64,000 nucleotides of DNA. It comes from Rhodocyclales bacterium. GTDB lineage: Bacteria > Pseudomonadota > Gammaproteobacteria > Burkholderiales > Rhodocyclaceae. Under the pieces are notes generated by a model. The model was not told where the DNA came from. It searched no databases and worked only from the letters and a program-made list of their open reading frames with translations. How positions within the stretch are numbered: the stretch's first letter is position 1; every line of letters begins with the position of its first letter. The stretch is taken from the NCBI GenBank assembly GCA_028292485.1, contig JAQGMG010000004.1:62001-126000 (forward strand), in the 5' to 3' direction. The translations under genes and the position numbers were made by a program. This document shows, in pieces, positions 17,848 through 29,678 of this stretch.

Positions 17848-18921
17848 ATGAGCCACGCATCGACTGAAAATCTGAATGTTGCTGCTTTCGAGCACATGCC
17901 TTCGCCAGCAGAGATCAAGCAGCGTGTGCCGCTGACAGACTCTGCCGCGCGCACTGTCACCGAAGGGCGTCGTACGCTGTCGCGCCTGCTGGATCGTCAG
18001 GACCCGCGTTTTGTCGTCATCATCGGTCCGTGCTCGATTCACGACCCGTCTGCCGGGCTGGAATATGCGCGTCGCCTGCGTCAGCTCAGCGACGAATTGT
18101 CGGAAACGCTGTGCATCGTCATGCGTGTCTATTTCGAGAAGCCGCGCACCTCGACGGGCTGGAAGGGCTTTATCAACGATCCGCGCATGGATGATTCCTT
18201 CCATATCGAGGAAGGCATGGAGCGCGGTCGCCGTTTTCTGCTGGACGTTGCAGAATTCGGACTGCCCGCGGCCACTGAAGCGCTCGACCCGATCGCGCCG
18301 CAATATTACGGCGACCTGGTGAGCTGGACGGCTATCGGCGCACGCACGGCCGAATCGCAGACGCACCGTGAAATGGCTTCCGGCCTGTCGACGCCGGTGG
18401 GCTTCAAGAACGGCACAGACGGTTCGCTCGATGCAGCCATCAATGGCGTCCTGTCTGCCTCAGCAGCGCACAGTTTCCTCGGCATCAACGAAGAGGGCGA
18501 GGTCGCCATCATCCGCACGCGCGGCAACAAGTATGGACATCTCGTCCTGCGGGGCGGCGGTGGTCAGCCGAACTACGACACGGTCGCCATTTCGCTTGCG
18601 GAACAAGCGCTGCAGAAGGCAAAGCTGGCGAGCAATATCATTGTCGATTGCTCGCACGCCAACTCGATGAAGAAACCGGAACTGCAACCACTTGTCATGC
18701 GCGACGTGGTGAACCAAGTGCGCAACGGCAATCAATCCATTGTGGGCGTAATGATCGAAAGTTTCCTCGAAGCGGGCAATCAGCCCATTCCGGCGAACCT
18801 GTCCGAATTGCGCTATGGCTGTTCCGTTACCGATGCATGCATCGGCTGGGATACCACCGAGACCTTGCTGCGCGAGACTAGCGAAGCGCTGAAGTCTGTC
18901 GTGGCTGCCCGCGCTGTTTGA
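17848..18921 (+). CDS. aroG: 3-deoxy-7-phosphoheptulonate (DAHP) synthase, class I
   Basis: A 357-residue AroFGH-type enzyme condensing phosphoenolpyruvate and erythrose-4-phosphate at the head of the shikimate pathway. Diagnostic motifs are FVVIIGPCSIHDP (metal-binding Cys), RVYFEKPRTSTGWKG (PEP-binding), EALDPIAPQYYGDL, GARTAESQTHREMASGLS, GFKNGTDG, the HANSMKKPE metal site and the C-terminal CIGWDTTE. Its length is typical of feedback-regulated class I-alpha isozymes. Which amino acid inhibits it cannot be read with confidence, so the aroG symbol is by general similarity. Confidence 0.93.
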   Translation: MSHASTENLNVAAFEHMPSPAEIKQRVPLTDSAARTVTEGRRTLSRLLDRQDPRFVVIIGPCSIHDPSAGLEYARRLRQLSDELSETLCIVMRVYFEKPRTSTGWKGFINDPRMDDSFHIEEGMERGRRFLLDVAEFGLPAATEALDPIAPQYYGDLVSWTAIGARTAESQTHREMASGLSTPVGFKNGTDGSLDAAINGVLSASAAHSFLGINEEGEVAIIRTRGNKYGHLVLRGGGGQPNYDTVAISLAEQALQKAKLASNIIVDCSHANSMKKPELQPLVMRDVVNQVRNGNQSIVGVMIESFLEAGNQPIPANLSELRYGCSVTDACIGWDTTETLLRETSEALKSVVAARAV

Positions 18922-18975
18922 GCGGACTGCCGCGCACTCGTCTCGATTCGAAACTGAAGTCTGATCGGAATCCTC

Positions 18976-20211
18976 ATGCACCTGATCCAACCTTTCGCTG
19001 GCCTGCGCCCTGCTGCAGATCGTGCCCCGGAAATCGTGGCGCCTCCCTACGACGTGCTATCGAGCGACGAAGCGCGCGCACGCGCAGCGGGCAAGCCGTG
19101 GAGCTTCCTGCATATCTCCAAGCCGGAGATTGATCTGCCGCCGGGCACCGACGTCTATTCGGCGCCCGTATATGCAAAGGCAGCAGAGAATCTGCAACGC
19201 ATGATCGATGCTGGCGTGCTCGTGCGCGACGACGCGCCGTGCTACTACGTCTATCGCATTGTCATGGGCACGCACACGCAGACGGGTCTCGTGGCAGCCG
19301 CCTCTGTGGCGGACTATGACAAAAATCGCATCCGTCGCCACGAGCTGACGCGGCCCGATAAGGAAGACGATCGTGTGCGCCAGATCGAGGCGCTCAATGC
19401 GCAGACTGGCCCCGTACTGCTGGCCTATCCGCGGGCACCCTCAGTCGATGCGATCCTGCAGGCAACCACCAGTACTGTGCCGGTTGCTGATGCCACGGCA
19501 GACGATGGTGTGCGCCATACCGTGTGGGCGATTCGCGATGCCGCCACAATCGAGAAACTGACGGCGGCGTTTGACGCCATGCATGCGCTCTACATCGCGG
19601 ACGGACATCACCGCTCCGCCGCCGCCTCGCGCGTGTGCGCAGCGCGCAAGGCTGCCAATGTGGGTCATACCGGAAACGAGTCCTACAACAATTTCCTGTC
19701 AGTGATTTTTCCCGATCACGAGCTGGCAATTTTCGATTACAACCGCGTCGTAACCGATTTGAACGGGCTGGACTTGCCCGCTTTCATCGAACGTATCGGT
19801 GCGGCATTCACGGTGGAAATATCGCCTGCTCAGATCAAGCCGTCGAAGCATGGCGAAGTGGGCATGTATGTGAAAAATCAATGGTACCGACTGACCATCA
19901 ATCCGGCGTTGGTGCCGCAGGATCCTGTCGCGCGGCTCGACGTAAGTCTGTTATCCGACCATCTCCTCGCGCCGATCTTGGGTATCGCTGATTTGCGTCG
20001 TGACAAGCGTATCGATTTCGTCGGCGGCATTCGCGGTTTGCCCGAGCTGGAAAAGCGTGTGAACAGTGGCGAGATGGCGGTGGCATTCGCTATGTATCCG
20101 ACGACCATGGCCGATCTGATGTCGGTAGCGGATGCGGACCAGATCATGCCGCCAAAGTCGACCTGGTTCGAGCCAAAGCTTGCTGATGGTTTGCTGTCGC
20201 ACGTGCTTTGA
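18976..20211 (+). CDS. DUF1015 family protein (HTH-domain-associated, SerK-like)
   Basis: A 411-residue DUF1015 protein: MHLIQPFAGLRPA, EIVAPPYDVLSSDEARA, and a central ALYIADGHHRSAAASRV with the conserved GHHR. Distant relatives include an ADP-dependent serine kinase in archaea, but the bacterial function is not established. The gene starts 54 bp after aroG and may be co-transcribed with it. The protein is of normal length with no export signal. Confidence 0.88.
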   Translation: MHLIQPFAGLRPAADRAPEIVAPPYDVLSSDEARARAAGKPWSFLHISKPEIDLPPGTDVYSAPVYAKAAENLQRMIDAGVLVRDDAPCYYVYRIVMGTHTQTGLVAAASVADYDKNRIRRHELTRPDKEDDRVRQIEALNAQTGPVLLAYPRAPSVDAILQATTSTVPVADATADDGVRHTVWAIRDAATIEKLTAAFDAMHALYIADGHHRSAAASRVCAARKAANVGHTGNESYNNFLSVIFPDHELAIFDYNRVVTDLNGLDLPAFIERIGAAFTVEISPAQIKPSKHGEVGMYVKNQWYRLTINPALVPQDPVARLDVSLLSDHLLAPILGIADLRRDKRIDFVGGIRGLPELEKRVNSGEMAVAFAMYPTTMADLMSVADADQIMPPKSTWFEPKLADGLLSHVL

Positions 20212-20320
20212 GCTTGCGTAGTCCGCGAAGCTGCAGCCAGGCATGATTTGCGTGCTGCAGCGCTGGATGTTTGCGATATAAGTCTCTGGTCTTTCAGCTG
20301 GTTTGGGAGGGGCGTTTGAT

Positions 20321-21247
20321 ATGGCTGGTACCGCTTTCATCACACATCCCGACTGCTGGTTGCACAGCATGGGAGCAGGGCACCCGGAATCGCCAGATCG
20401 CCTTTCAGCGATTCGTGATCGCATGATTGCTTCGGGGCTGGAGCAATACGTCAGCAGCTTTGAAGCACCGCAAGCCACGATCGAACAACTGCAGCTGGCG
20501 CACTCGCCGGAATACATTCGCGAGCTGCTCGAATGCGCGCCCGAGCGCGGCATCGTCCATCTCGATGCGGATACCGCCATGTGTCCGCACACGCTCAATG
20601 CAGCGCTACGTGCTGCAGGTGCTGGCATCCTCGCCACCGATATGGTCATGCGCGGCGAGGTGGATACGGCCTTCTGCGCAGTGCGGCCACCGGGGCATCA
20701 TGCCGAGCGCGCGCGTGCGATGGGTTTCTGCTTCTTCAACAATATCGCCGTTGCAGCGCGCCATGCGCTCGAGGTACACGGCCTTGAGCGCGTGGCAATC
20801 ATCGATTTCGATGTTCACCACGGCAACGGGACGGAAGATATTTTCTCCGGAGATCCACGCGTGCTGATGGTGGGGTTCTTCCAGCACCCCTTCTATCCCT
20901 ATAGTGGAACGCGTGATCCGAGCGCCAATATGCTTAATGCCCCTTTGCCGGCATCGACGCGCGGAGAGACCGTGCGTGATTTGCTCGAGCGCGTCTGGCT
21001 GCCGGCTCTGACTGAGCATCGGCCGCAGATGTTGTTCATTTCGGCCGGGTTCGACGCGCACTACGAGGACGACATGGCAGCAATGAGCCTGTTCGATGCT
21101 GACTATGCGTGGATTACCGAGCAGTTGCGCAACTTCGCAAAAGCGAACTGTGACGGCCGCATCGTCTCCATGCTCGAAGGCGGCTATGCGCTTTCGGCAC
21201 TCGGGCGCAGCGCGACCTTGCATGTGAAGGCGCTGGCCGGTTTGTAG
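20321..21247 (+). CDS. histone deacetylase family zinc amidohydrolase
   Basis: A 308-residue class II HDAC-like deacetylase (acetylpolyamine amidohydrolase or acetoin-utilisation type). The start ATG at 20321 is preceded by GGGAGG. Zinc-site and catalytic motifs visible are RPPGHHAERARAMGFCFFNN (catalytic His pair), AIIDFDVHHGNGTEDIF (Asp and His ligands) and FISAGFDAHYED (second Asp). The substrate in bacteria is usually acetylpolyamine or an acetylated protein or lipid and is not known here. It lies between the DUF1015 gene and dapA with its own leader. Confidence 0.92.
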   Translation: MAGTAFITHPDCWLHSMGAGHPESPDRLSAIRDRMIASGLEQYVSSFEAPQATIEQLQLAHSPEYIRELLECAPERGIVHLDADTAMCPHTLNAALRAAGAGILATDMVMRGEVDTAFCAVRPPGHHAERARAMGFCFFNNIAVAARHALEVHGLERVAIIDFDVHHGNGTEDIFSGDPRVLMVGFFQHPFYPYSGTRDPSANMLNAPLPASTRGETVRDLLERVWLPALTEHRPQMLFISAGFDAHYEDDMAAMSLFDADYAWITEQLRNFAKANCDGRIVSMLEGGYALSALGRSATLHVKALAGL

Positions 21248-21328
21248 ACCGTGACAATCCGTAAGCGGACTGATTGGATCAGGGCCTTCAGGTACAATGC
21301 CGCTTTTGCTTTTTAAGCAGGTACCGTC

Positions 21329-22207
21329 ATGTTGACCGGCTCTCTTGTTGCACTGGTGACTCCTTTTCTGGCGGACGGCAAGCTCGACCTCGCGCGCTTT
21401 CGCGGCTTGATCGATTTCCACGTGCGTGAAGGTTCGGATGGCCTGGTGATCGTCGGTACGACGGGCGAATCGCCCACCGTAAATGTCGAGGAGCATTGCA
21501 CCCTCATCCGTGTGGCAGTCGAGCATGCAGCGGGGCGCATTCCCGTCATCGCTGGTACAGGCGCCAATTCGACATCGGAAGCCATCGAGCTGGCGCGCTT
21601 TGCCAAGGATGTTGGCGCCCAGGCCGGGCTGTCCGTAGTGCCCTATTACAACCGCCCGACGCAGGAAGGCATGTATCAGCACTTCCGTGCCATTGCCGAG
21701 GCCGTCGACCTGCCCGTCATCCTCTACAACGTGCCGGGGCGGACGGTGGCGGACATGAACAACGATACGGTGCTGCGGCTGGCGCAAGTGTCGGGCATCA
21801 TCGGCATCAAGGACGCGACCGGCAACATCGAGCGCATCACCGATCTCGCAATGCGCGCGCCAAAGGGCTTTGTCCTTTATAGCGGCGACGACATGACTGT
21901 CCTGCCGTTCATTGCGCTGGGTGGGCATGGTGTGATTTCAGTGGCTGCCAACGTTGCGCCGCGCCTGATGCACGACCTCTGCGTGGCAATGCAGGCAGGC
22001 GAAGTTACGCGCGCGCGCCAACTGAACGAGAAACTATTCCTGCTGAATCGCGATCTATTCCTCGAGGCCAATCCGATTCCCGTGAAATGGGCATGCGCGC
22101 AGATGGGCCTGATTGGTCCGCATATTCGCCTGCCTTTGACCCCCTTGTCCGAGAATTTCCATGAGCGTGTCCGGGCTGCCATGCAGGCCGCCGGCGCGCT
22201 GAACTGA
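21329..22207 (+). CDS. dapA: 4-hydroxy-tetrahydrodipicolinate synthase
   Basis: A 292-residue class I aldolase of lysine/DAP synthesis. The Schiff-base lysine is K161 in [10 protein letters not shown], the catalytic tyrosine is Y133 in ILYNVPGR, and GTTGESPT at residues 43-50 supplies the Thr pair. A TACAAT box at 21293-21298 could be its -10 element, but no good -35 is present. It is followed 11 bp later by bamC, a conserved dapA-bamC pairing. Confidence 0.97.
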   Translation: MLTGSLVALVTPFLADGKLDLARFRGLIDFHVREGSDGLVIVGTTGESPTVNVEEHCTLIRVAVEHAAGRIPVIAGTGANSTSEAIELARFAKDVGAQAGLSVVPYYNRPTQEGMYQHFRAIAEAVDLPVILYNVPGRTVADMNNDTVLRLAQVSGIIGIKDATGNIERITDLAMRAPKGFVLYSGDDMTVLPFIALGGHGVISVAANVAPRLMHDLCVAMQAGEVTRARQLNEKLFLLNRDLFLEANPIPVKWACAQMGLIGPHIRLPLTPLSENFHERVRAAMQAAGALN

Positions 22208-22218
22208 AAGGAAGCCTG

Positions 22219-23349
22219 ATGAAGTTGTTTCGTATGTTTGCTGGTGCAGCGGCGCCAAGCCTGCTGATGCTGGCCAGCCTTTCAATCGCACTGTCTGGTT
22301 GCGCTACGGACAAGAAGGAATACGTAAGTGACGCTGCTTCGAAAAACGGAGGCAAGTCCCTGGAAGTACCTCCCGATCTGATCACCCCTGGCCGCGACGA
22401 GCGTTTGCAAGTGCCTGCGGACCCGCGTCGCGTTACAGCTTCGACCTACAACAATGATCGCAAGCCAGAAGTGCAGGCGGGTGTTGTCTCGACGCCTGAT
22501 CAGTTGGGCAAGGTGCGTATTGCCCGCGCCGGGTCGCAACGCTGGCTCGTCATGCCGGGTACGCCACAGGTCGTCTGGCCGCAGTTGCGCCAGTTCTGGG
22601 AAAACCTGGGCTTTACCATCCAGACCGACTCTCCACAGTTATATGTCATGGAGACTGACTGGGCCGAGAAACGCACGAAGAACAGCTTGGCTTTTCTGCA
22701 GAACTTTGCACTGCTGCGCGGCGCGATCAGCAATTCGGAACGGGACAAGTTCCGCACCCGCCTCGAAGCGTCGACCGAGCCCGGCATGGTAGAGGTGTAT
22801 GTCAGTCATCGCGCGCTTGAAGAGGCCGAGATGCAGAAGAACAGCACGGTCGGCTGGCAAACCAAGGCCGGCGATCCCGGTCTTGAACTCGAAATGCTTC
22901 GTCGCATGATGATCGCTTTCGGCGCCACGGAAGAGCAGGCTGTTGTTGCGGTCAACGCGCCGGCAGCACCCGACAAGGCACGCCTGGTCAACGCACCGGA
23001 CGGCACGCTGTCGCTCAGCGTGAACGACGAACTGACGCGCGCCTGGCGGCAGATCGGCCTGGCGCTGGACCGCGTTGGCATGGTGGTTGAAGACCGCGAC
23101 CGCGCCAAGGGCTTCTACTTCGTTCGCTATATCGTCGATGAAGATCTGGGCAAGAAGAAAGATGACGGCTGGTTCTCGTGGCTCGCTTTCTGGCGCAGCA
23201 AGAAGCCTGATATTGATCAGTTCCGCGTCGCAGTTCAGGCTGACGGTCAGCAAAATACGGTGGTACGCGTGCAGACCAAGACGGGAGAAACTGCATCACC
23301 TGCATCCACCAAACAGATATTGACGCTGCTGTACAACGAGTTGAAGTAA
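22219..23349 (+). CDS. bamC: outer membrane protein assembly factor BamC (NlpB/DapX lipoprotein)
   Basis: A 376-residue lipoprotein of the Bam complex. The signal peptide ends in a lipobox ALSGC with lipidated Cys28. An unstructured N-terminal segment with LEVPPDLITP (the conserved BamD-contacting region) follows. Two helix-grip domains come next, one before and one after the FGATEEQAVV linker (around residue 235). It is coupled to dapA by an 11-bp gap and is followed by a strong terminator. Confidence 0.93.
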   Translation: MKLFRMFAGAAAPSLLMLASLSIALSGCATDKKEYVSDAASKNGGKSLEVPPDLITPGRDERLQVPADPRRVTASTYNNDRKPEVQAGVVSTPDQLGKVRIARAGSQRWLVMPGTPQVVWPQLRQFWENLGFTIQTDSPQLYVMETDWAEKRTKNSLAFLQNFALLRGAISNSERDKFRTRLEASTEPGMVEVYVSHRALEEAEMQKNSTVGWQTKAGDPGLELEMLRRMMIAFGATEEQAVVAVNAPAAPDKARLVNAPDGTLSLSVNDELTRAWRQIGLALDRVGMVVEDRDRAKGFYFVRYIVDEDLGKKKDDGWFSWLAFWRSKKPDIDQFRVAVQADGQQNTVVRVQTKTGETASPASTKQILTLLYNELK

Positions 23350-23375
23350 TCCGGATCAGCAGGCATGTATTACGG

Positions 23376-23400
23376 AATGGGGGCGCAAGCCCCCATTTTT
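23376..23400 (+). terminator. terminator after bamC
   Basis: The stem AATGGGGGC / GCCCCCATT with loop GCAA is followed by TTTT, 27 bp after the bamC stop. Confidence 0.85.
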
Positions 23401-23810
23401 ACGTCAGTACATCCACGAGCCTGGCATGGCCGTCATGACAGAGGCATTTCGATATCGATCTTTGAACAAGCAGGGAGGCTGCTGAGATTTGCCGCTGTCA
23501 GGCGGCTTATCGCAGGCAAGCGGGATCGCGTTGAAAACTCTGTGGCCTTACGGCTCGGTCGCCGTCGCGGACCTGCGATGCAGTGTCCTGCATGGCGCAG
23601 CGTGGTGTGCACACGCCTCTTGATTCAAGCAGGCATGTGTGAAGAGGGAAAGCACGCGCCAGATCCTGTGACCCCGCTCCATCTTGCCCATGTCTTGCAT
23701 CGGGCACGCGCTTGCCAGGCGAATTCACGAGGCATTAAAAAAGGGAATTACATACTTGACTTGCAGAACGGCAAATCGCGTTTGGAAATTCGATTTCTGC
23801 CAAAAGACAA

Positions 23811-23890
23811 GTCATTCCCGCGAAAGCGGGAATCCACTTCTACGTGAGGCCTGTGCCCGCAAGTGGATTCCCGCTTTCGCGGGAATAACG
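23811..23890. repeat. REP-like palindromic element, two-armed (BIME-like)
   Basis: The left unit GTCATTCCCGCGAAAGCGGG and its inverted mate CCCGCTTTCGCGGGAATAAC flank a ~27-bp spacer. Each unit is itself a hairpin, and the pair forms a larger inverted repeat. The same arrangement recurs at 32136, 36956 and 50948. Confidence 0.85.
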
Positions 23891-23930
23891 AAAATTGGGG
23901 CGCTGCAAGTCAAGTATGTAATTCCCATTG

Positions 23931-23956
23931 AAAAAGGGCCCTCAGGCCCTTTTTTT
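23931..23956 (-). terminator. bidirectional terminator downstream of secF
   Basis: The stem AAGGGCC / GGCCCTT (loop CTCA) has A-runs on its left and T-runs on its right, so it can work on both strands. It lies 26 bp past the secF stop on the minus strand. Confidence 0.8.
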
Positions 23957-23981
23957 GACGCCAACGGGAATCGCGCAAACC

Positions 23982-24920
23982 TCATACGACAGCTTCTTCC
24001 TTTTTCGTAACGGGCTTGATGAACTGCTCGCGCGATACGCCGAGCCACATCACCAGCGGGCTGGCAACCAGTACGGAAGAGTAGATGCCGAAGCAGATGC
24101 CGATGGTCAGTGCCAGGGCGAAGTAGTGCAGCGTGGCACCGCCGAAGAACAGCATCGAGAGCACCATCATCTGTGTACAGCCGTGGGTGATGATCGTGCG
24201 CGAAATGGTGCTGGTGATGGCGTGGTCGAGAATCTGCGGCACGGTGAAGTTGCGCATGCGGCTGTTGCGGAAGCTTTCACGCACGCGGTCGAAGACAACG
24301 ACCGACTCATTCACCGAGTACCCCAGCACGGCCAGCACGGCGGCCAGCACGGGTAGCGAGAACTCCCACTGGAAGCATGCGAAGAAGCCCAGGATAATGA
24401 CTACGTCATGCAGGTTGGCGATGATGGCGGAAACGGCAAAGCGCCATTCGAAGCGCATGGCGAGATACAGCATGATGCCGCAGACCACCACGAGCAGCGC
24501 CATTGAGCCGTCCTCAGCCAGTTCCTTGCCGACTTGTGGCCCGACGAATTCGGTGCGGCGCAACTCGGGTTGCGCACCGCTGGCGGCACTGATGACGCTC
24601 ATGACGTTGGCGGACACCTTTGCCGAATTCTCGCTGGCGCGATTCGGCACGCGGATCATCACATCGAGCGAGCTGCCGAAGTTCTGTACCAGCGAATCCG
24701 TATAGCCGGCTTTATCGAGTGCCTGCCGTATCGGCTCAAGTTGCGGCGCTTCCTTGTAGGCGACTTCCATCACCGTACCGCCGGTGAACTCCACCGATAG
24801 ATGCAGGCCGCGCGAGAACAGGAAGAACACTGCCAGCAGGAAGGTAACCAGCGAGATGACGTTGAACAGCAGGGCCCGCTTCATGAACGGGATGTCTTTG
24901 TGAATCCGGAAAAATTCCAT
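23982..24920 (-). CDS. secF: protein translocase subunit SecF
   Basis: A 312-residue inner-membrane protein with six predicted helices and a periplasmic P1-like loop. The family start MEFFRIHKDIPFMKRA is followed by the first helix and VEFTGGTVMEV, and the later conserved GYSVNESVVVFDRVRE segment of TM4/5 is present. With SecD it uses the proton motive force to complete secretion. It is downstream of secD by 29 bp and ends the tgt-yajC-secD-secF run, with a terminator after it. Confidence 0.97.
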   Translation of the reverse strand: MEFFRIHKDIPFMKRALLFNVISLVTFLLAVFFLFSRGLHLSVEFTGGTVMEVAYKEAPQLEPIRQALDKAGYTDSLVQNFGSSLDVMIRVPNRASENSAKVSANVMSVISAASGAQPELRRTEFVGPQVGKELAEDGSMALLVVVCGIMLYLAMRFEWRFAVSAIIANLHDVVIILGFFACFQWEFSLPVLAAVLAVLGYSVNESVVVFDRVRESFRNSRMRNFTVPQILDHAITSTISRTIITHGCTQMMVLSMLFFGGATLHYFALALTIGICFGIYSSVLVASPLVMWLGVSREQFIKPVTKKEEAVV

Positions 24921-24949
24921 TTTTCTCTCCTGGAGCCTGGGTGTGGCGC

Positions 24950-26794
24950 TTAAACGCCGGGTTTCCAGACCTGGCCGATGGCAAGCGTGTCGAGCTTGCG
25001 GCGGCGGCCGTAGACGAAGTTCGTAATCATGCGCGAGACCACGATGGCACTGAACATCGAGGTCAAGATGCCGAGCACGTGAACAATGGCAAAGCCGCGC
25101 ACCGGGCCCGAGCCAAAGGCTAGCAAGGCGCCGCCCGCAATCAGCGTGGTCACGTTCGAATCGAGAATCGTGCCGAAGGCGCGCGAGTAGCCAACGTCGA
25201 TGGCCGCTTGCGGTGTCACACCGCTACGCAGCTCTTCGCGGATACGTTCGTTGATCAGTACGTTGGCATCGATTGCCATACCCAGCGTCAATGCAATGGC
25301 GGCGATGCCTGGCAAGGTCAACGTTGCTTGCAGCAGCGATAGTACGGCGACGAGCAGCAGAAGATTTGCCGCCAGCGCCAGCGTCGAGATCAGGCCGAAG
25401 AGGCGATAGTAGATGCACATGAAGACTGCAATGGCGATGAAACCCCACAGCGTCGAATCGAAGCCTTTCTTGATGTTTTCCGCACCAAGGCTTGGGCCGA
25501 TGGTGCGTTCCTCGATGATGTCCATTGGTGCGGCCAGCGCGCCGGAGCGGATCAGGATCGACAGACGATTGGTTTCGTCGGTGCTGAACTGGCCGGTAAT
25601 TTCAAACTGGTTACCGAATTCACCCTGGATGGTGGCGTCTGAAATGACTTCGCCCTTGTTCTTCTCGAACAGGACGATGGCCATGCGCTTCTTGAGATTT
25701 TCGCGCGTGACCTGGCGCATGATTTTCCCGCCCGCCGAGTCAAGCCGGATGGAGACAGCTGGATTGTGGTTGTTGTCGAAGCTGGCCGTTGCACCGACAA
25801 AACGGTCGCCCGTAAGCACGACCTGCTTCTTGACGTAAACCGGCATCGAAACGCCGTTGCGGATTTCCGGGAACATATCCGCGCTGGCAGGCACCGAGCC
25901 GCCAAGGTCAGCACTTTCCTGCACCATGCGTACTTCCAGCGTTGCAGTGCGGCCAATCAGATCCTTGGCCTTGCTGACATCCTGCACACCCGGCAATTGC
26001 ACGACAATGCGATCGGCGCCCTGCTGCTGGATCACCGGTTCGGCAACGCCCAGCTCATTGACACGATTGTGCAGGGTGATGATGTTCTGCTTGACGGCCT
26101 CTTCCTGGATGCGCTTCTGTTCGGCCGGCGACAGCGTGGCGACCAGCACGAAGTCCGCGCCATCGGCACGCTCGGCGAGCGTCAGTTCCGGGTGCGTGTC
26201 ACGCACGACAACGCGCGCCTTGTCACGCATGGCCACTTCGCTGAAGCGCATGTTCAGGGTCAGGTCGTCGCGCGACACGCCGCTGTTGTAAATCTTCTTT
26301 TCGCGCAAGCTGGCGCGCAAATCGCCGCTGCTGGCATCAAGCTGTTTGGTCAGCGCTCCCTTCATGTCGACCTGCAACAGGAAGTGCACACCGCCACGCA
26401 GGTCGAGACCGAGATACATCGGGTGCGCACCCAGTGCGCTCAACCACCTTGGGCTGGCCGACAACAGATTCAGCGCCACCACGTAGGAAGCGTCATCCGG
26501 GACGGGATTGAGCGTTTTCTCGATCAGATCCTTGGCATGAAGCTGTGCCTTGTCATCCGCAAAACGAATACGCAAACCCGATTCGTCGCGCACTGTGCCG
26601 GTGTAAGCGATCCTGGCGGTCGTCAACGCCTCCATGACGCGGGCTTCAACGTCGCTATCGACCTTGACTGTCGAGCGGCTCGAAGACACTTGAACGGCAG
26701 GCACTTCGCCAAAGAAATTTGGCAGCGTGTAGAGCAGACCGACGACCAGTACCAGCAGGATCGACAGGTTTTTCCAGAGTGGATAGCGGTTCAT
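24950..26794 (-). CDS. secD: protein translocase subunit SecD
   Basis: A 614-residue inner-membrane protein. The first helix is LSILLVLVVGLLYTLPNFF, then LGLDLRGGVHFLLQVD (D1 motif). A large periplasmic region with P1 head follows (VNELGVAEPVIQQQGADRIVVQLPGV), and the C-terminal six-helix block has GMAIDANVLINERIREELR. Length is normal. It is preceded by a 125-bp gap after yajC that contains an overlapping palindrome. Confidence 0.97.
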   Translation of the reverse strand: MNRYPLWKNLSILLVLVVGLLYTLPNFFGEVPAVQVSSSRSTVKVDSDVEARVMEALTTARIAYTGTVRDESGLRIRFADDKAQLHAKDLIEKTLNPVPDDASYVVALNLLSASPRWLSALGAHPMYLGLDLRGGVHFLLQVDMKGALTKQLDASSGDLRASLREKKIYNSGVSRDDLTLNMRFSEVAMRDKARVVVRDTHPELTLAERADGADFVLVATLSPAEQKRIQEEAVKQNIITLHNRVNELGVAEPVIQQQGADRIVVQLPGVQDVSKAKDLIGRTATLEVRMVQESADLGGSVPASADMFPEIRNGVSMPVYVKKQVVLTGDRFVGATASFDNNHNPAVSIRLDSAGGKIMRQVTRENLKKRMAIVLFEKNKGEVISDATIQGEFGNQFEITGQFSTDETNRLSILIRSGALAAPMDIIEERTIGPSLGAENIKKGFDSTLWGFIAIAVFMCIYYRLFGLISTLALAANLLLLVAVLSLLQATLTLPGIAAIALTLGMAIDANVLINERIREELRSGVTPQAAIDVGYSRAFGTILDSNVTTLIAGGALLAFGSGPVRGFAIVHVLGILTSMFSAIVVSRMITNFVYGRRRKLDTLAIGQVWKPGV

Positions 26795-26842
26795 TGCTGA
26801 GGGCTGCAGCTAAAAAAATGGGGACTGAAAAAAGGCGGCATT

Positions 26843-26870
26843 CGGGTCCAATCAGGTCCAATTGGACCCG
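26843..26870. repeat. nested palindrome in the yajC-secD gap
   Basis: A 14-bp perfect palindrome GGTCCAATTGGACC (26855-26868) overlaps a second 10-bp inverted repeat CGGGTCCAAT / ATTGGACCCG (26843-26852 and 26861-26870). The two alternative hairpins are mutually exclusive. It could be an operator or an mRNA processing site between yajC and secD. Confidence 0.55.
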
Positions 26871-26919
26871 ATAGACTCGGTCAGGTCGCTGGACGCTGAG
26901 GGCCGCCCCGCTTGAAGCA

Positions 26920-27246
26920 TCAGGTCAGGCTGCCCTTGGGCAGCACGGCGCCGATTGATGAGCGCTGTACCAATACTTCGACATTGGGCGCGATGGCGAC
27001 TTTCACGAAGCTGTCGCGCAATTCCACGACCGTGCCGGCCAGACCGCCTGCCGTGACGATTTCGTCACCCTTGGCCACCGCGTCGAGCAAGGCCTTGTGC
27101 TCTTTGGCGCGTTTCTGTTGCGGGCGGATCATCAGGAAGTACAGGACAACGAACATCATCACCATGATGATGATGCTGCTGAAGCCGCCGGTAGGATCGG
27201 CTGCAGCGGTAGTAGCTTGGGCTTGCGCGTCGGAAATCAGGAACAC
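26920..27246 (-). CDS. yajC: preprotein translocase subunit YajC
   Basis: A 108-residue single-helix protein. A short N-terminal segment precedes the transmembrane helix IIIMVMMFVVLYFLMI, then RPQQKRAKEHKALLDAVAKGDEIVTAGGLAGTV. The start is a GTG at 27246 preceded by GGAG at 8 nt. YajC associates with SecDF at the inner membrane. It is in the usual tgt-yajC-secD-secF order. Confidence 0.95.
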   Translation of the reverse strand: MFLISDAQAQATTAAADPTGGFSSIIIMVMMFVVLYFLMIRPQQKRAKEHKALLDAVAKGDEIVTAGGLAGTVVELRDSFVKVAIAPNVEVLVQRSSIGAVLPKGSLT

Positions 27247-27344
27247 GGTTCTTACTCCAGCATCGATTCTCAGGGGCGCGAGTATAGCAGGGCGCGGTGT
27301 CGGGCCCTATTGCGCTGCACTGGCGTTTCTTGGCCCGTTTGCAC

Positions 27345-29506
<2,162 letters not shown>

Positions 29507-29548
29507 GAATCAATTTCTGGCAAATAAGAGCAAGTTGCTTGATACGGC

Positions 29549-29577
29549 TTGATACGAGCGGGCGCTTCGGGGATAAT
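29549..29577 (+). promoter_or_regulatory. promoter of tRNA-Leu
   Basis: TTGATA (29549-29554) and GATAAT (29572-29577) are separated by 17 nt, 16 nt ahead of the mature tRNA 5' end. A GC-rich stretch between -10 and start resembles a stringent discriminator. Confidence 0.7.
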
Positions 29578-29593
29578 CCGCGCCTCGCCCCGT

Positions 29594-29678
29594 GCCGGGG
29601 TGGCGGAATCGGTAGACGCAGCGGATTCAAAATCCGCCGCCGAAAGGCGTGGGGGTTCGAGTCCCTTTCCCGGCACCA
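29594..29678 (+). tRNA. tRNA-Leu (anticodon CAA)
   Basis: An 85-nt class II tRNA. The acceptor strands are GCCGGGG / TCCCGGC with encoded ACCA end. The D-arm has GGCGGAATCGGTAGACGC. The anticodon stem GCGGA/TCCGC closes the loop TTCAAAA, giving anticodon CAA (reads UUG). A long variable arm and the T-loop TTCGAGT follow. The CCA is encoded. Confidence 0.97.

Larger units (their letters stand above)
23350..23981. other. 632-bp gap between bamC and secF
   Basis: It holds the bamC terminator, one two-armed REP-like element (23811-23890) and a bidirectional terminator serving secF. A 160-codon open frame at 23365-23847 shows no recognisable family, starts within the bamC terminator region and runs into the repeat, so I do not call it a gene. 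Confidence 0.6.

Noticed and set aside
23365-23847. A 160-codon plus-strand open frame after bamC
   Set aside because: It begins in the bamC terminator zone, has no recognisable family or clear ribosome site, and runs into a REP element.
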